From the NCBI RefSeq assembly GCF_018688455.1, contig NZ_CP061319.1:1-64000 (forward strand): a DNA stretch of 64,000 nucleotides. The letters are read 5' to 3'. This document shows positions 46,801 through 58,961 of the stretch, piece by piece. The notes beneath the pieces are model-generated. The model was not told the origin of the DNA and made no database searches. It was given only the letters and a program-made list of their open reading frames with translations. The stretch comes from Polynucleobacter sp. AM-7D1. GTDB taxonomy: Bacteria; Pseudomonadota; Gammaproteobacteria; Burkholderiales; Burkholderiaceae. The position numbers and the translations under genes are program-made. Numbering within the stretch: position 1 is the stretch's first letter; each line of letters opens with the position of its first letter.

Positions 46801-47926
46801 TCAGAAATTAGCTAAAGGCACTAAGCTCGACAAGGAATACCTTGCCAGTTTAGATAAATACCATTGGTTTGATGTTCGTCCAGCAGATGATGAAGTTGCT
46901 ACACAAGTTGAAGCAATCAAATCTTCTATCGAAGCGAAGCGTAAGCAGTTTGATGAAGCTTTTGAAGAGAAGCGCACTAAGCTTACCCAGGGCGATGATT
47001 TGCAGCCTGGCGTAACGAAAATGGTTAAGGTGTACTTGGCTGTTAAGCGTCGCTTACAGCCTGGTGACAAGATGGCCGGTCGTCACGGTAACAAAGGTGT
47101 GGTTTCTAAAATCGCTCCTGCAGAAGACATGCCATTTATGGCTGACGGACGCCCTGTTGACATCGTCTTGAACCCATTGGGTGTTCCTTCCCGTATGAAC
47201 GTAGGTCAGATCTTGGAAACCCACTTAGGTTGGGCGGCTCAAGGTATTGGTAAGCGTATTGATGAGATGGTTCGTCAACAAGCTAAACAAGCTGAACTCC
47301 GTAAGTTCATGAAGCAGCTTTACAACGAAACCGGTCGTATCGAAGATATCGATAATTTCACTGATGAGCAGATCACTGTTTTGGCTGAGAATTTACGTCA
47401 AGGCTTGCCATTTGCTACTCCAGTGTTTGACGGTGCAACTGAAGCTGAAATCGGCCGCATGCTCGAGTTGGCTTATCCAGATGAAGTGGCTACTTCATTG
47501 AAGATGACGCCTTCACGTCAGCAAATGATTTTGTGCGACGGCCGTACTGGCGATCAGTTTGAGCGTCCTGTAACTGTTGGTGTAATGCACGTCTTGAAAC
47601 TCCACCATTTGGTCGATGACAAGATGCATGCACGTTCAACCGGACCTTACTCTTTGGTAACGCAACAGCCATTGGGCGGTAAAGCTCAGTTTGGTGGTCA
47701 GCGCTTTGGTGAGATGGAAGTTTGGGCCCTCGAAGCATACGGTGCTTCATATGTCTTGCAGGAAATGCTGACAGTGAAGTCCGATGACGTCGCAGGCCGT
47801 ACCAAGGTTTACGAAAACATCGTCAAGGGCGAGCACACAATTGATGCTGGCATGCCCGAATCCTTCAACGTGTTGGTAAAAGAAATCCGCTCGTTGGGTA
47901 TTGACATTGACATGGAGCGCAACTGA
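43826..47926 (+). CDS. rpoB: DNA-directed RNA polymerase beta subunit
   Basis: 1366 aa, starting [15 protein letters not shown]; an upstream ATG at 43769 would add 19 unrelated residues and lacks a ribosome site. Rifampicin region [31 protein letters not shown] is wild type at the common resistance positions (Asp, His and Ser present). Active-site region [11 protein letters not shown] and C-terminal [13 protein letters not shown] are intact. Followed after one base by rpoC. Confidence 0.98.
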   Translation: MNYSFTERKRVRKSFAKRVNNHQVPYLIATQLESYAKFLQADKPAMSRLTEGLQAAFTSAFPIVSNNGYARMEYVSYQLSQPPFDVKECQQRGYTYHSALRAKVRLIIYDREAPTKVKEVKESEVYMGEIPLMTDNGSFVINGTERVIVSQLHRSPGVFFEHDKGKTHSSGKLLFSARIIPYRGSWLDFEFDPKDILYFRVDRRRKMPVTILLKAIGLNNEQILANFFNFDHFSLSANGASMEFVPERLRGQLASFDVLDKNGVVVIQKDKRINAKHIRELEAAKTKNIVVPDDYLVGRVVARNIIDPDSGEILAYANDEITEELLATLRDAGIKQLETIYTNDLDSGAYISQTLRTDETADQMAARIAIYRMMRPGEPPTEDAVEALFQRLFYNEDSYDLSRVGRMKVNSRLGRSEMEGPMVLSNEDILDTIKSLVDLRNGKGEVDDIDHLGNRRVRCVGELAENQFRAGLSRVERAVKERLGQAETENLMPHDLINSKPISSAIREFFGSSQLSQFMDQTNPLSEITHKRRISALGPGGLTRERAGFEVRDVHPTHYGRVCPIETPEGPNIGLINSLALFARLNEHGFLETPYRKVSNSKVSDEVVYLSAIEEAKYVIAQANATIDKSGKLADELVSARQAGETMMVSPERIDFIDVAPSQIVSAAASLVPFLEHDDANRALMGANMQRQAVPCLRPDKPLVGTGLERIVAVDSGTVILASRGGIVDYVDANRVVIRVNDDETAAGEVGVDIYNLIKYTRSNQNTNINQRPIVQAGDRVARGDVVADGASTDLGELALGQNMTVAFMPWNGYNFEDSILISEKVVADDRYTSIHIEELSVVARDTKLGSEEITRDISNLAESQLSRLDESGIVYIGAEVEAGDVLVGKVTPKGETTLTPEEKLLRAIFGEKASDVKDTSLRVPSGMIGTVIDVQVFTREGIERDARAQSIIQEELQRYRLDLNDQLRIVEGDAFMRLEKLLIGKVANGGPQKLAKGTKLDKEYLASLDKYHWFDVRPADDEVATQVEAIKSSIEAKRKQFDEAFEEKRTKLTQGDDLQPGVTKMVKVYLAVKRRLQPGDKMAGRHGNKGVVSKIAPAEDMPFMADGRPVDIVLNPLGVPSRMNVGQILETHLGWAAQGIGKRIDEMVRQQAKQAELRKFMKQLYNETGRIEDIDNFTDEQITVLAENLRQGLPFATPVFDGATEAEIGRMLELAYPDEVATSLKMTPSRQQMILCDGRTGDQFERPVTVGVMHVLKLHHLVDDKMHARSTGPYSLVTQQPLGGKAQFGGQRFGEMEVWALEAYGASYVLQEMLTVKSDDVAGRTKVYENIVKGEHTIDAGMPESFNVLVKEIRSLGIDIDMERN

Positions 47927-47927
47927 T

Positions 47928-50900
47928 ATGAAAGCATTGCTCGATTTATTTAAGCAAACGCAGGGTGATGAGCAGTTTGATGTCATCAAGATTGGTCTTG
48001 CATCCCCTGAGAAAATTCGCTCATGGTCTTTTGGTGAAGTACGCAAACCAGAAACCATCAACTACCGGACTTTTAAGCCCGAGCGTGATGGTTTGTTCTG
48101 CGCCAAGATTTTTGGACCAACCAAAGACTACGAGTGCTTATGCGGCAAGTACAAGCGCTTAAAGTTCCGTGGCGTTATCTGTGAGAAGTGCGGCGTTGAA
48201 GTTACGCTCGCTAAGGTACGTCGTGAGCGCATGGGCCACATTGAGTTGGCAGCTCCTGTAGCGCACATCTGGTTCTTGAAGTCATTGCCATCCCGTTTGG
48301 GTATGGTTCTCGATATGACATTGCGTGATATCGAGCGCGTTCTTTACTTTGAAGCATATGTAGTCGTTGATCCTGGCATGACACCTGAAGGCGCAATGAA
48401 GCGCGGTCAGATCATGTCTGAAGACGAATACATTGCCAAGACTGAAGAGTATGGTGATGGTGCGTTTACTGCCATCATGGGCGCTGAAGGCATTCGTGAT
48501 CTCTTGCGTTCGATTGATATCGATCGCGAAGTTGAGACTATTCGTGCTGATTTGAAGGCTACTGGTAGCGATGCCAAGATCAAGAAATACGCGAAGCGCT
48601 TAAAAGTGCTCGAGGCGTTCCAGACTTCAGGTATTAAGCCTGACTGGATGATCATGGAAGTGTTGCCAGTATTGCCACCTGAACTGCGCCCATTGGTGCC
48701 ATTGGATGGCGGTCGCTTTGCTACTTCAGATTTGAACGACCTCTATCGTCGCGTGATTAACCGTAACAACCGTTTGAAGCGTTTGTTAGAGTTGCGCGCA
48801 CCAGAGATCATCGTTCGCAACGAAAAACGTATGTTGCAAGAAGCGGTTGACTCATTGCTCGACAACGGTCGTCGCGGTAAGGCTATGACTGGCGCTAACA
48901 AGCGTCCTCTCAAATCCTTGGCTGAGATGATTAAAGGTAAGAGCGGTCGTTTCCGTCAAAACTTGTTGGGTAAACGTGTTGACTACTCAGGACGTTCAGT
49001 CATCGTGGTTGGTCCTACATTGAAATTACATCAGTGCGGCTTACCAAAATTGATGGCCTTGGAATTGTTCAAGCCATTTATTTTCAACAAGCTTGAGACT
49101 TTGGGAATTGCAACCACGATTAAGGCTGCGAAGAAAGAAGTTGAAAGTCAGACTCCAATCGTTTGGGACATTCTCGAAGAAGTGATTCGTGAACATCCAA
49201 TCATGTTGAACCGTGCGCCTACATTGCACCGTCTCGGTATTCAGGCTTTCGAGCCAATGCTGATTGAAGGCAAGGCGATCCAGTTACACCCATTAGTCTG
49301 CGCGGCATTTAACGCTGACTTTGACGGTGACCAAATGGCGGTTCACGTTCCTTTGTCGCTCGAAGCACAAATGGAAGCACGTACATTGATGTTGGCTTCG
49401 AACAACGTATTGTTCCCAGCTAACGGCGAGCCATCTATCGTTCCTTCGCAGGACGTGGTGTTGGGTCTGTACTACGCTACTCGTGACAAGATCAACGGTA
49501 AAGGCGAAGGCATGGTCTTCGCCAATATCACTGAAGTAATTCGTGCATACGAGGCTGGCCAGGTTGAATTGGCTTCACGCGTTGCTGTGCGTATTACTGA
49601 GTTTGAGATTGTGGATAAGAAGGCAGAGGGCGACGCCCGTTTTGCTGAAAAGACCAAGATCTATCAAACTTCAGTTGGCCGTGCAATCTTGTCAGAAATT
49701 TTGCCTAAAGGCATGTCTTTCGAGGAAATCAATAAGCCTCTGAAGAAAAAAGAAATCTCACGTTTGATCAACACTTCATTCCGTAAGTGTGGTCTTCGTG
49801 AAACAGTTATTTTTGCTGACCGCCTCTTGCAGTCTGGTTTCCGCTTAGCGACTAACGCCGGTATCTCGGTTGCAATCGACGATATGCTGATTCCAAGCTC
49901 TAAAGAGCGCATCATCACCGAGGCTTCTACCAAGGTTAAAGAATATGACAAGCAGTTCATGTCAGGTCTCGTAACCAATCAAGAGCGTTATAACAACGTG
50001 GTTGATATTTGGGGTGCCGCTGGTGACCAAGTTGGTAAAGCGATGATGGATGAGTTGTCACACGTTGACGTACTCGACCGTAACGGTAAAACTGTGCGTC
50101 AAGAATCTTTCAACTCCATCTACATGATGGCGGATTCTGGTGCGCGTGGATCTGCTGCGCAGATTCGTCAGTTGGCTGGTATGCGTGGTTTGATGGCGAA
50201 GCCTGATGGCTCGATTATTGAAACTCCAATTACTGCAAACTTCCGTGAAGGTTTGAACGTGTTGCAGTACTTCATCTCAACTCACGGCGCTCGTAAAGGT
50301 CTGGCTGATACAGCGTTGAAGACAGCGAACTCCGGTTACTTGACGCGTCGTTTATGCGACGTAACTCAAGACCTCGTGGTGATTGAAGAGGATTGCGGAG
50401 CAACTTCTGGCGTAACAATGAAGGCTCTTGTAGAGGGCGGCGAAATTATCGAAGCATTGCGTGACCGTATTTTGGGTCGAGTATGTATCGGTGACATCGT
50501 TCATCCTGACACTCAAGAAGTCATTGTTCCTAACGACACATTGCTCGACGAAGATCATGTTGATCAAATCGTTGCCTTGGGTATCGACGAAGTTAAAGTT
50601 CGCACAGTGTTGTCATGCTTAACTCGCTTTGGCTTGTGCGCTAAGTGCTACGGCCGTGATTTAGGTCGCGGTGGTTTGGTGAACGTTGGTGAGGCGGTTG
50701 GTGTTATCGCTGCTCAGTCCATCGGCGAGCCAGGCACACAGTTGACTATGCGTACCTTCCACATTGGTGGTGCGGCGTCACGTGCATTGGTTGCAAGCAA
50801 TATTGAAGCGAAGTCTAACGGTACTCTGAAGTTCTCTGGCACGATGCGTGTTGTGAAGAATGCGAAGGGCGAGCAGATTGTGATTTCACGTTCAGGTGAA

Positions 50901-52190
50901 GCTGTGATCATTGACGACAACGGTCGTGAGCGCGAGCGTCATAAAGTGCCTTACGGTGCAACACTCTTGTTGAAAGAAGATGCAGCAGTCAAGGCCGGCG
51001 CAAGCTTGGCAACATGGGATCCGTTAACACGTCCAATCATTTCTGAGTACGCTGGTATTGCTCGCTTCGACAACGTTGAAGAAGGCGTTACTGTAGCTAA
51101 GCAGGTTGACGAAGTAACCGGCCTCTCCACTTTGGTGGTAATTGACGGTAAGCGTCGTAGTGCTGCTAGCAAAGGTGTTCGTCCAATGATCAACTTAGTT
51201 GATGACAAGGGCGGCGAAGTGATGATTGCGGGTACAGATCACCCGGTAAACATCGGTTTGCAAGTTGGCGCTTTGATCACTGTTAAAGATGGTCAAAAAG
51301 TTGAGGTTGGTGAAGTATTGGCACGTATTCCAATCGAATCACAGAAGACTCGCGACATTACCGGTGGTTTGCCACGCGTTGCTGAATTGTTCGAAGCACG
51401 TTCACCAAAAGATGCTGCTGTATTGGCTAAAGTCACTGGAACTGTTTCCTTCGGTAAAGAAACCAAAGGTAAGCAGCGTTTAGTGATTACCGATATGGAT
51501 GGTGAAGCTAATGAATTCTTGATTCCTAAAGAGAAGCAAGTTCTCGTTCATGACGGTCAAGTTGTGAATAAGGGCGAGATGATTGTGGAAGGCCCTGCCG
51601 ATCCGCATGACATCTTGACGCTCAGAGGTATTGAGGAGTTGGCAATCTACATCGTGGACGAAGTTCAAGACGTTTACCGTTTGCAAGGCGTGAAGATTAA
51701 TGACAAGCACATTGAAGTCATCGTGCGTCAAATGTTGCGTCGCGTGCAAATTACTGATGGTGGCGATACTGCCTACATCACTGGTGAGCAAGTTGAGCGC
51801 TCTAAGTTGTATGACGCAAACGATGCTGTGATTGCGCAAGGTAAGCGCCCAGCTCAGTTCGAGAACGTGTTGCTTGGTATTACTAAGGCATCCTTGTCGA
51901 CAGACAGCTTCATTTCAGCGGCTTCTTTCCAAGAAACCACCCGTGTATTGACCGAAGCCGCAATTATGGGCAAGACCGATACACTCCGTGGCCTCAAGGA
52001 AAACGTCATTATTGGTCGCCTGATCCCTGCTGGTACCGGCTTGTCTTACCGCCGTGCACGCAAGGTCAGAGAGCAATTCGAGCGTGATCGCGCTCAAATG
52101 ATTGCCGCCGAAGAGGAAGCAATGGCTGATATGCCTGTAGAAATAGAGGCTGAAGTGATTGCTCCTGCTGGGGAGGCTGATCCAAGCTAA
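47928..52190 (+). CDS. rpoC: DNA-directed RNA polymerase beta' subunit
   Basis: 1420 aa from ATG 47928; an earlier in-frame start would overlap rpoB. N-terminal zinc site [20 protein letters not shown], catalytic [12 protein letters not shown], second zinc site with [13 protein letters not shown], and trigger-loop region [16 protein letters not shown]. The C-terminus ends in an acidic tail. The rpoB stop and rpoC start (TGATATG) imply translational coupling. Confidence 0.98.
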   Translation: MKALLDLFKQTQGDEQFDVIKIGLASPEKIRSWSFGEVRKPETINYRTFKPERDGLFCAKIFGPTKDYECLCGKYKRLKFRGVICEKCGVEVTLAKVRRERMGHIELAAPVAHIWFLKSLPSRLGMVLDMTLRDIERVLYFEAYVVVDPGMTPEGAMKRGQIMSEDEYIAKTEEYGDGAFTAIMGAEGIRDLLRSIDIDREVETIRADLKATGSDAKIKKYAKRLKVLEAFQTSGIKPDWMIMEVLPVLPPELRPLVPLDGGRFATSDLNDLYRRVINRNNRLKRLLELRAPEIIVRNEKRMLQEAVDSLLDNGRRGKAMTGANKRPLKSLAEMIKGKSGRFRQNLLGKRVDYSGRSVIVVGPTLKLHQCGLPKLMALELFKPFIFNKLETLGIATTIKAAKKEVESQTPIVWDILEEVIREHPIMLNRAPTLHRLGIQAFEPMLIEGKAIQLHPLVCAAFNADFDGDQMAVHVPLSLEAQMEARTLMLASNNVLFPANGEPSIVPSQDVVLGLYYATRDKINGKGEGMVFANITEVIRAYEAGQVELASRVAVRITEFEIVDKKAEGDARFAEKTKIYQTSVGRAILSEILPKGMSFEEINKPLKKKEISRLINTSFRKCGLRETVIFADRLLQSGFRLATNAGISVAIDDMLIPSSKERIITEASTKVKEYDKQFMSGLVTNQERYNNVVDIWGAAGDQVGKAMMDELSHVDVLDRNGKTVRQESFNSIYMMADSGARGSAAQIRQLAGMRGLMAKPDGSIIETPITANFREGLNVLQYFISTHGARKGLADTALKTANSGYLTRRLCDVTQDLVVIEEDCGATSGVTMKALVEGGEIIEALRDRILGRVCIGDIVHPDTQEVIVPNDTLLDEDHVDQIVALGIDEVKVRTVLSCLTRFGLCAKCYGRDLGRGGLVNVGEAVGVIAAQSIGEPGTQLTMRTFHIGGAASRALVASNIEAKSNGTLKFSGTMRVVKNAKGEQIVISRSGEAVIIDDNGRERERHKVPYGATLLLKEDAAVKAGASLATWDPLTRPIISEYAGIARFDNVEEGVTVAKQVDEVTGLSTLVVIDGKRRSAASKGVRPMINLVDDKGGEVMIAGTDHPVNIGLQVGALITVKDGQKVEVGEVLARIPIESQKTRDITGGLPRVAELFEARSPKDAAVLAKVTGTVSFGKETKGKQRLVITDMDGEANEFLIPKEKQVLVHDGQVVNKGEMIVEGPADPHDILTLRGIEELAIYIVDEVQDVYRLQGVKINDKHIEVIVRQMLRRVQITDGGDTAYITGEQVERSKLYDANDAVIAQGKRPAQFENVLLGITKASLSTDSFISAASFQETTRVLTEAAIMGKTDTLRGLKENVIIGRLIPAGTGLSYRRARKVREQFERDRAQMIAAEEEAMADMPVEIEAEVIAPAGEADPS

Positions 52191-52200
52191 TTTGGTATTC

Positions 52201-52224
52201 CTGGCCAGAAATGGCCAGTTTTTT
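52201..52224 (+). terminator. Rho-independent terminator after rpoC
   Basis: CTGGCCA / TGGCCAG with a GAAA tetraloop and a T6 run, 11 bp after the rpoC stop. It ends the rplK/rplJ-rpoC transcripts. Confidence 0.92.
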
Positions 52225-52233
52225 CCCTCGAGG

Positions 52234-52262
52234 TTGACGGAAAGGGCTGGCCAGGCTAGAAT
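52234..52262 (+). promoter_or_regulatory. str operon promoter (rpsL-rpsG-fusA-tuf)
   Basis: TTGACG (52234-52239), 17-bp spacer, TAGAAT (52257-52262), beginning 10 bp after the rpoC terminator. It leaves a leader of about 95 nt before rpsL. The spacer holds GGCTGGCCAGG, which repeats the terminator palindrome. Confidence 0.8.
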
Positions 52263-52366
52263 GCTGAGTTCTACTGATTCAGAAGAGGGTCGTTTTGACC
52301 TAGGATTTCTCTAAGTCATTGATTTTCTTGAAGAAAGCAACAAAGAAGTACTAACCGAGCTATTTT

Positions 52367-52747
52367 ATGCCAACAATTAATCAATTATTACGTAAGCCAA
52401 GAACACGGCTGACCGTTAAAAGCAAGAGCCCTGCGTTGCAAAACAGCCCGCAGCGCCGTGGTGTATGTACACGTGTGTACACAACCACTCCTAAAAAGCC
52501 TAACTCTGCGCTACGTAAAGTAGCAAAAGTTCGCTTAACCAATGGTTTTGAAGTCATTTCATACATTGGTGGTGAAGGCCATAACCTCCAGGAACACTCA
52601 GTAGTGTTGATCCGTGGTGGTCGTGTAAAGGATTTGCCAGGTGTTCGTTACCACATCGTTCGTGGCTCACTTGACTTGCAAGGTGTTAAAGACCGTAAGC
52701 AATCACGTTCCAAGTACGGTGCTAAGCGCGCTAAGAAAGCTGCTTAA
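52367..52747 (+). CDS. rpsL: 30S ribosomal protein S12
   Basis: 126 aa. Decoding-centre protein. KKPNSALRK with the wild-type Lys43 and [11 protein letters not shown] with Lys88, so no high-level streptomycin resistance substitution at the usual sites. First gene of the str operon. Confidence 0.98.
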   Translation: MPTINQLLRKPRTRLTVKSKSPALQNSPQRRGVCTRVYTTTPKKPNSALRKVAKVRLTNGFEVISYIGGEGHNLQEHSVVLIRGGRVKDLPGVRYHIVRGSLDLQGVKDRKQSRSKYGAKRAKKAA

Positions 52748-52897
52748 TAGCAACTTACAGTATTTGTAGTAAGTCTTCGTTTGTCAGACTTTAAAGACAA
52801 GTAAGTGGTCGTTCCGTCTAGAGATTTCTCCAGATAGTAGGACGGCCGGAGCGGGTGATCCATGTGGGCCACCCCTAACTGAACTGAAGGAGTAGTT
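52748..52897 (+). promoter_or_regulatory. rpsL-rpsG intercistronic region, possible S7 operator
   Basis: 150 bp, longer than other gaps in the operon. CCGTC (52816-52820) can pair with GACGG (52843-52847) around TAGAGATTTCTCCAGATAGTAG. In E. coli S7 represses the str operon by binding this same gap, so a similar operator is plausible. A ribosome site, GAAGGAG, precedes rpsG. Confidence 0.4.
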
Positions 52898-53368
52898 ATG
52901 CCACGTCGTCGTGAAGTTCCCAAACGGGAAATCTTGCCTGATCCAAAATTCGGCAATGTAGAAGTAGCAAAATTCATGAACGTCCTCATGTTGGACGGCA
53001 AGAAATCGGTTGCAGAGCGTATCGTTTACGGTGCCTTTGATCACATCGAGAAAAAAGCAAATAAAGAACCACTCGAAGTTTTCTCAACAGCTATGGGCAA
53101 TGTTAAGCCAATGGTTGAGGTGAAGAGCCGTCGTGTTGGTGGCGCTAACTACCAGGTTCCTGTTGAAGTTCGCCCATCACGCCGTTCTGCTTTGGCAATG
53201 CGCTGGGTGCGCGAAGCCGCTAAAAAGCGCGGTGAAAAATCAATGGCTCAACGTTTGGCCAACGAATTATTAGAAGCTGCAGAAGGTCGCGGCGGAGCAA
53301 TGAAGAAGCGTGAAGAAGTTCACCGTATGGCAGAAGCTAACAAAGCTTTCTCACATTTCCGCTTCTAA
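52898..53368 (+). CDS. rpsG: 30S ribosomal protein S7
   Basis: 156 aa. Primary 16S-binding protein of the head. N-terminal [19 protein letters not shown] and the central [12 protein letters not shown] are diagnostic. Confidence 0.98.
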   Translation: MPRRREVPKREILPDPKFGNVEVAKFMNVLMLDGKKSVAERIVYGAFDHIEKKANKEPLEVFSTAMGNVKPMVEVKSRRVGGANYQVPVEVRPSRRSALAMRWVREAAKKRGEKSMAQRLANELLEAAEGRGGAMKKREEVHRMAEANKAFSHFRF

Positions 53369-53395
53369 TCGCACAGTAAAGAAAAGGTACCAACA

Positions 53396-55498
53396 GTGGC
53401 ACGTAAAACCCCTATCGACAAATACCGCAATATCGGTATTTCTGCGCACATTGACGCAGGTAAGACAACAACAACAGAACGCGTTTTGTTCTACACCGGT
53501 GTTAATCACAAAATTGGTGAAGTGCATGACGGCGCTGCAACCATGGACTGGATGGAGCAAGAGCAAGAGCGTGGTATCACAATTACTTCTGCTGCTACTA
53601 CAACGTTCTGGAAGGGCATGGCTGGTAATTTCCCAGAGCACCGTATCAACATTATTGATACCCCAGGACACGTAGACTTCACTATTGAAGTTGAGCGTTC
53701 AATGCGCGTTTTGGATGGCGCTTGCATGGTTTACTGTGCAGTAGGTGGTGTGCAGCCACAATCTGAAACTGTTTGGCGTCAAGCTAACAAGTATCAAGTT
53801 CCACGTTTAGCTTTCGTAAACAAGATGGACCGCACTGGTGCCAACTTCTTCAAGGTCTATGACCAAATGAAGATGCGCCTCAAAGCAAATCCTATCTTGA
53901 TCCAGATTCCAATCGGCGCAGAAGAAAACTTCAAAGGTGTTGTGGACTTGGTAAAGATGAAGGCCATCTATTGGGATGAGGCTTCACAAGGTACTAAATT
54001 TACATATGAAGATATCCCTGCTGAATTGCAAGCTTCTGCTGAAGAGTGGCGCGAGAAAATGCTCGAAGCTGCTGCAGAGAGTTCAGAAGAGTTGATGGAA
54101 AAGTATCTCGGCGGCGAAGGCTTGACCGAGGAAGAAATTAAAGCTGCATTGCGTCAACGTACGATCGCCAATGAAATCGTTCCAATGTTGTGCGGAACAG
54201 CGTTCAAAAACAAAGGCGTTCAGGCGATGTTGGATGCGGTTGTTGAATTGTTGCCTTCACCATTAGACGTTCCACCAGTTCCATGTGAATTGGAAGATGG
54301 CACACCGACAACACGTGAAGCTTCTGATAGCGCGAAGTTCTCAGCGTTGGCATTTAAGATCATGACTGACCCATTTGTTGGCCAGCTCATCTTCTTCCGT
54401 GTTTACTCCGGTGTAATGAAATCTGGCGACACAATCTACAACCCAATCAAGGGCAAGAAAGAGCGTGTTGGTCGTTTGTTGCAAATGCATGCAAACGAAC
54501 GTGAAGAAATTAAAGAAGTATTTGCTGGCGATATCGCAGCTGCAGTTGGTCTAAAAGACGCAACAACAGGTGAAACATTGTGTGATCCAGATAGCATCGT
54601 TATTTTGGAGCGCATGGTATTCCCAGAGCCAGTGATCTCTCAAGCTGTAGAGCCAAAGACAAAAGCTGACCAAGAAAAAATGGGTCTTGCTTTGAATCGC
54701 TTGGCACAAGAAGATCCTTCTTTCCGCGTGAAGACAGACGAAGAGTCTGGCCAAACCATTATTTCCGGTATGGGCGAGCTCCACTTGGAAATTTTGGTTG
54801 ACCGTATGAAGCGTGAATTCGGTGTTGAAGCAACTGTTGGTAAGCCACAAGTTGCCTATCGTGAAACGATTCGTAAGGTTTGCGAAGAGATCGAAGGTAA
54901 ATTCGTTAAGCAGTCTGGTGGTCGTGGTCAATACGGTCACGTGGTATTGAAGTTAGAGCCACAAGCCCCAGGCAAAGGTTTTGAATTCGTTGATGCTATT
55001 AAGGGCGGTGTTGTTCCACGTGAATACATACCTGCAGTAGAAAAAGGAATTATCGAAACATTGAACTCCGGTATTTTGGCTGGCTATCCAGTTGTAGATA
55101 TCAAAGCAACATTATTCTTCGGCTCATACCATGACGTTGACTCCAACGAAAACGCATTTAAGATGGCGGGCTCGATGGCATTCAAAGATGGTATGCGCAA
55201 AGCAGCACCAGTGTTGCTTGAACCAATGATGGCTGTTGAAGTTGAAACACCAGAAGATTTCATGGGTAACGTAATGGGTGATCTCTCATCACGTCGCGGT
55301 ATTTTGCAAGGTATGGATGACATTCCAGGGGGCGGCAAGATCGTTCGCGCTGAAGTGCCATTGGCAGAGATGTTTGGTTATTCAACTGGCTTGCGCTCGT
55401 TGACCCAAGGTCGCGCTACCTACACCATGGAATTTAAGCATTATTCCGAAGCACCTAAGAACGTTGCTGAAGCAGTGATGGCTGCTAAAGCGAAGTAA
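53396..55498 (+). CDS. fusA: Elongation factor G
   Basis: 700 aa. GTPase driving translocation. G1 [15 protein letters not shown] near residues 17-31, G3 DTPGHVDF, G4 NKMDR. Domain [11 protein letters not shown] and domain [12 protein letters not shown] are intact. Starts at GTG 53396, 27 bp after rpsG. Confidence 0.98.
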   Translation: MARKTPIDKYRNIGISAHIDAGKTTTTERVLFYTGVNHKIGEVHDGAATMDWMEQEQERGITITSAATTTFWKGMAGNFPEHRINIIDTPGHVDFTIEVERSMRVLDGACMVYCAVGGVQPQSETVWRQANKYQVPRLAFVNKMDRTGANFFKVYDQMKMRLKANPILIQIPIGAEENFKGVVDLVKMKAIYWDEASQGTKFTYEDIPAELQASAEEWREKMLEAAAESSEELMEKYLGGEGLTEEEIKAALRQRTIANEIVPMLCGTAFKNKGVQAMLDAVVELLPSPLDVPPVPCELEDGTPTTREASDSAKFSALAFKIMTDPFVGQLIFFRVYSGVMKSGDTIYNPIKGKKERVGRLLQMHANEREEIKEVFAGDIAAAVGLKDATTGETLCDPDSIVILERMVFPEPVISQAVEPKTKADQEKMGLALNRLAQEDPSFRVKTDEESGQTIISGMGELHLEILVDRMKREFGVEATVGKPQVAYRETIRKVCEEIEGKFVKQSGGRGQYGHVVLKLEPQAPGKGFEFVDAIKGGVVPREYIPAVEKGIIETLNSGILAGYPVVDIKATLFFGSYHDVDSNENAFKMAGSMAFKDGMRKAAPVLLEPMMAVEVETPEDFMGNVMGDLSSRRGILQGMDDIPGGGKIVRAEVPLAEMFGYSTGLRSLTQGRATYTMEFKHYSEAPKNVAEAVMAAKAK

Positions 55499-55535
55499 TT
55501 TATCCACATTATTTTGAATATTGACTAGCTAAGAA

Positions 55536-56743
55536 GGCAGACAAAAAAATGGCAAAAGAAAAGTTTGAGCGGACAAAACCGCACGTAAACGTTGGCACAA
55601 TCGGTCACGTTGACCACGGTAAAACCACATTGACAGCTGCAATCGCAACCGTGCTTTCAAAAGCATTCGGTGGCGAAGCAAAAGCATACGATCAGATCGA
55701 TGCTGCTCCAGAAGAAAAAGCACGCGGTATTACGATTAATACAGCACACGTTGAGTATGAGACAGCGAATCGTCACTACGCGCACGTGGATTGCCCAGGA
55801 CATGCTGACTACGTTAAGAACATGATTACTGGTGCTGCTCAGATGGACGGCGCTATTTTGGTTTGCTCTGCAGCTGACGGCCCAATGCCACAAACTCGTG
55901 AGCACATCCTCTTGGCACGCCAAGTTGGTGTTCCATACATCATCGTGTTCTTGAACAAGTGCGACATGGTTGATGACGCTGAGTTGTTAGAGCTCGTAGA
56001 AATGGAAGTTCGCGAGCTTTTATCTAAGTACGACTTCCCAGGCGATGACACACCAATCGTTCAAGGTTCTGCTAAGTTAGCTCTTGAAGGCGACGAAGGC
56101 CCATTGGGTAAAGAAGCCATCATGAAGTTGGCTGAAGCGCTTGACTCTTACATCCCAACTCCAGAGCGTGCTGTTGACGGTGCGTTCTTGATGCCAGTAG
56201 AGGACGTGTTCTCTATCTCCGGTCGCGGTACTGTGGTTACAGGTCGTATCGAGCGCGGTATCGTTAAGGTTGGTGAAGAGATTGAAATTATCGGTATCAA
56301 ACCAACACTCAAGACAACTTGTACTGGTGTTGAAATGTTCCGCAAATTGCTCGACCAAGGTCAAGCAGGCGATAACGTTGGTATCTTGTTACGCGGTACA
56401 AAACGTGAAGAAGTTGAGCGCGGCCAAGTATTGGCTAAGCCAGGTTCAATCACCCCACATACTCACTTTACAGCCGAGGTTTATATCTTGGGTAAAGATG
56501 AAGGTGGTCGTCATACTCCATTCTTTAACAACTATCGTCCACAGTTTTACTTCCGTACTACGGACGTAACTGGTTCAATCGAGTTGCCAAAAGACAAAGA
56601 AATGGTAATGCCTGGTGATAACGTGACTATTACCGTCAAACTCATCGCTCCTATCGCGATGGAAGAAGGTTTACGTTTTGCGATCCGTGAAGGTGGCCGT
56701 ACTGTTGGCGCCGGTGTGGTTGCAAAGATTTTGGCTTAATAGT
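55536..56743 (+). repeat. Direct repeat, tuf copy 2
   Basis: Second 1208-bp copy of 38760-39967, offset by 16,776 bp in the same orientation. Identity starts at GGCAGAC before the ATG and stops 4 bp after the stop codon. Confidence 0.85.
55549..56739 (+). CDS. tuf: Elongation factor Tu (copy 2)
   Basis: 396 aa, identical to copy 1 at 38773. It occupies the tufA position after fusA. The two copies allow high EF-Tu supply from separate promoters: the tRNA unit for copy 1 and the str operon for copy 2 (inference). Confidence 0.98.
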   Translation: MAKEKFERTKPHVNVGTIGHVDHGKTTLTAAIATVLSKAFGGEAKAYDQIDAAPEEKARGITINTAHVEYETANRHYAHVDCPGHADYVKNMITGAAQMDGAILVCSAADGPMPQTREHILLARQVGVPYIIVFLNKCDMVDDAELLELVEMEVRELLSKYDFPGDDTPIVQGSAKLALEGDEGPLGKEAIMKLAEALDSYIPTPERAVDGAFLMPVEDVFSISGRGTVVTGRIERGIVKVGEEIEIIGIKPTLKTTCTGVEMFRKLLDQGQAGDNVGILLRGTKREEVERGQVLAKPGSITPHTHFTAEVYILGKDEGGRHTPFFNNYRPQFYFRTTDVTGSIELPKDKEMVMPGDNVTITVKLIAPIAMEEGLRFAIREGGRTVGAGVVAKILA

Positions 56744-56770
56744 AGTAAAAATATTTAGCGGTTTGCTAAC

Positions 56771-56799
56771 CGGTGACGTCCGTGCTGCGGATGTCACCG
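56771..56799 (+). terminator. Strong hairpin between tuf and rpsJ
   Basis: A 12-bp stem, CGGTGACGTCCG / CGGATGTCACCG (one G-U pair), loop TGCTG, followed only by GCTCTTT. It could be a partial terminator or a leader element for the S10 operon. ATGTCA in the 3' arm and TATAAC at 56813-56818 form a weak promoter-like pair (16-bp spacer). Confidence 0.6.
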
Positions 56800-56850
56800 A
56801 GCTCTTTAGAAATATAACGTGGCAGCACCACAACGCTCTTTGGAATTAAT

Positions 56851-57162
56851 ATGCAAAACCAAAAAATTCGTATTCGTCTTAAAGCATTTGATTACCGTTT
56901 GATCGACCAGTCTGCAGCTGAAATCGTTGATACAGCTAAGCGCACTGGTGCTGTTGTTAAGGGTCCAGTACCTTTGCCAACACGTATTGAGCGCTTCGAC
57001 ATTCTGCGTTCACCACACGTAAACAAGACATCACGTGACCAGTTAGAGATTCGTACCCATCTGCGTTTGATGGATATCGTTGATCCTACAGAGAAAACAG
57101 TGGATGCCTTGATGAAATTAGACCTACCAGCAGGTGTGGACGTCGAAATTAAGTTGCAGTAA
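56851..57162 (+). CDS. rpsJ: 30S ribosomal protein S10
   Basis: 103 aa, close to E. coli S10 over the whole length ([38 protein letters not shown]). Also the NusE antitermination partner. First gene of the S10 operon; no strong Shine-Dalgarno sequence is visible. Confidence 0.98.
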   Translation: MQNQKIRIRLKAFDYRLIDQSAAEIVDTAKRTGAVVKGPVPLPTRIERFDILRSPHVNKTSRDQLEIRTHLRLMDIVDPTEKTVDALMKLDLPAGVDVEIKLQ

Positions 57163-57359
57163 TTCAGTATTTCCAGTCTTAGCGCTTGCCAAGACTGGCC
57201 TTTCGGGATAGAATCTAAGGCTTCGCTCAATTATTTGGGCGGATTTTCAGGTTTTATCAGCATTAAAAACGTTGTAAGTTATTGATTTAGAAGTACTTTT
57301 ACTTGTAAATCACTTAAATTAATTTTGCCGACCAATCGAAGTCGGCGTGGAGCATGAAT
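57163..57359 (+). promoter_or_regulatory. rpsJ-rplC gap with hairpin and promoter-like pair
   Basis: 197 bp. Hairpin CCAGTCTT / AAGACTGG (57173-57180, 57191-57198, 10-nt loop), then CCTTTC. TTGCCA (57186-57191) and TAGAAT (57209-57214) are 17 bp apart, so a promoter would have its -35 in the loop and the first base of the 3' arm. GGAG at 57349-57352 decides the rplC start. Confidence 0.6.
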
Positions 57360-58016
57360 ATGAGCTTAGGCTTAATCGGTCGCAAGATCGGCATGACCCG
57401 TCTATTTACGGACGAAGGGGAAGCAATTCCTGTGACCGTAATTGACGTGAGCGACAACAGAATCGCTCAAATCAAGACCCAGGCAACTGATGGCTATGAT
57501 GCTATCCAGTTGGCACATGGCACACGTAGAGCTACTCGCGTTACCAAAGCAATGGCTGGTCACTTCGCTAAAGCGGGTGTGATGGCTGGTAACGGTCTCA
57601 ACGAATTTCATTTAGATGCAGCAAAAATCGCAGAAATGACGCCAGGACAAGTAATTCCTGCTGACACTGCATTTGCTGCTGGCCAAAAAGTGGACGTACA
57701 AGGTGTAACGATTGGTAAAGGCTATGCCGGTACTATCAAGCGCCATCACTTCGCTTCAGGTCGCGCGTCACACGGTAACTCACGTTCACATAACGTGCCA
57801 GGTTCTATCGGTATGGCGCAAGATCCAGGTCGTGTTTTCCCAGGTAAGCGCATGACAGGCCACCTTGGTGACGAAACACGCACAGTACAAAATTTAGTCA
57901 TCGCACGCATTGATGCAGAACGCAATCTCATCATGGTTAAAGGCGCTATTCCAGGTGCCCCAGGCGGTAAAGTTATTGTTACTCCAGCGGTGAAGACACC
58001 GTTGAAGAAGAAATAA
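57360..58016 (+). CDS. rplC: 50S ribosomal protein L3
   Basis: 218 aa from ATG 57360, seven bases after GGAG; the ATG at 57354 sits only one base after it. N-terminal [14 protein letters not shown] and central [18 protein letters not shown] are diagnostic. Binds 23S near the peptidyl-transferase centre. Confidence 0.97.
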   Translation: MSLGLIGRKIGMTRLFTDEGEAIPVTVIDVSDNRIAQIKTQATDGYDAIQLAHGTRRATRVTKAMAGHFAKAGVMAGNGLNEFHLDAAKIAEMTPGQVIPADTAFAAGQKVDVQGVTIGKGYAGTIKRHHFASGRASHGNSRSHNVPGSIGMAQDPGRVFPGKRMTGHLGDETRTVQNLVIARIDAERNLIMVKGAIPGAPGGKVIVTPAVKTPLKKK

Positions 58017-58027
58017 GGAGAGCGAAT

Positions 58028-58648
58028 ATGGAACTTAAGCTTCTCCAAGATAACGGTACTTTGGGCGCAGGCGTTCAAGCCTCACCTGAAGTATTCGAGC
58101 GCGAATATAACGAAGCATTGGTACACCAAGTTGTTGTGGCTTACCAAGCAAATGCACGTAGTGGTAATCGTGCACAAAAAGACCGTGAGCAAGTTAAGCA
58201 CACAACCAAAAAACCTTGGCGTCAAAAAGGTACTGGTCGTGCACGTGCTGGTATGAGCTCTTCCCCGCTGTGGCGTGGAGGTGGTCGTATATTCCCGAAT
58301 TCACCTGAAGAAAATTTCAGCCAAAAAGTAAACAAGAAAATGTACCGCGCTGGTATGAGATCAATTTTGTCTCAGTTAGCTCGCGAAGGTCGTTTGAATG
58401 TTGTTGACCAATTTAATCTTGATGCTCCAAAGACTAAAGTTTTAGCTGACAAAGTTAAAGCAATGGGCTTGGATTCAGTCTTGATCATCGTTGATCAGGT
58501 TAGCGAGAATTTGTACTTGGCATCACGCAACTTGCATAAGGTTGCTGTATGTGAGCCACAGCACGCTGATCCATTAGCTTTAGTTCAATACAAAAAAGTA
58601 TTGGTAAGCAAAGCAGCGATCGCAAAAATTGAGGAGTTGCTGAAATGA
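58028..58648 (+). CDS. rplD: 50S ribosomal protein L4
   Basis: 206 aa. Exit-tunnel protein; loop [25 protein letters not shown] is typical. In E. coli L4 represses the S10 operon. Overlaps rplW by 4 bp (ATGA). Confidence 0.97.
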   Translation: MELKLLQDNGTLGAGVQASPEVFEREYNEALVHQVVVAYQANARSGNRAQKDREQVKHTTKKPWRQKGTGRARAGMSSSPLWRGGGRIFPNSPEENFSQKVNKKMYRAGMRSILSQLAREGRLNVVDQFNLDAPKTKVLADKVKAMGLDSVLIIVDQVSENLYLASRNLHKVAVCEPQHADPLALVQYKKVLVSKAAIAKIEELLK

Positions 58649-58959
58649 GCCAAGTCCGTAAAAACGATCACAGCTTGATGAAGGTTCTGCTTGGACCGGT
58701 TATCTCTGAAAAAGCAACTATGGTTGCAGAGAAAAACGAACAAGTGGTATTCCAAGTTACACGCGACGCTAACAAGAGCGATGTGAAACAAGCGGTTGAA
58801 TTGCTCTTTAAAGTGCAAGTTGACTCTGTTCAAATCGTGAATCAAAAAGGTAAGCCAAAGCGCTATGGCCGTTTTGAAGGTCGTCGTGACCACACTAAGA
58901 AGGCCTACGTTAGCTTGAAGCCAGGTCAAGAAATTAACTTTGAAGCGGAGGCGAATTAA
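58645..58959 (+). CDS. rplW: 50S ribosomal protein L23
   Basis: 104 aa. Exit-site protein that docks trigger factor and [26 protein letters not shown] near the N-terminus. Translationally coupled to rplD. Confidence 0.97.
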   Translation: MSQVRKNDHSLMKVLLGPVISEKATMVAEKNEQVVFQVTRDANKSDVKQAVELLFKVQVDSVQIVNQKGKPKRYGRFEGRRDHTKKAYVSLKPGQEINFEAEAN

Positions 58960-58961
58960 TC

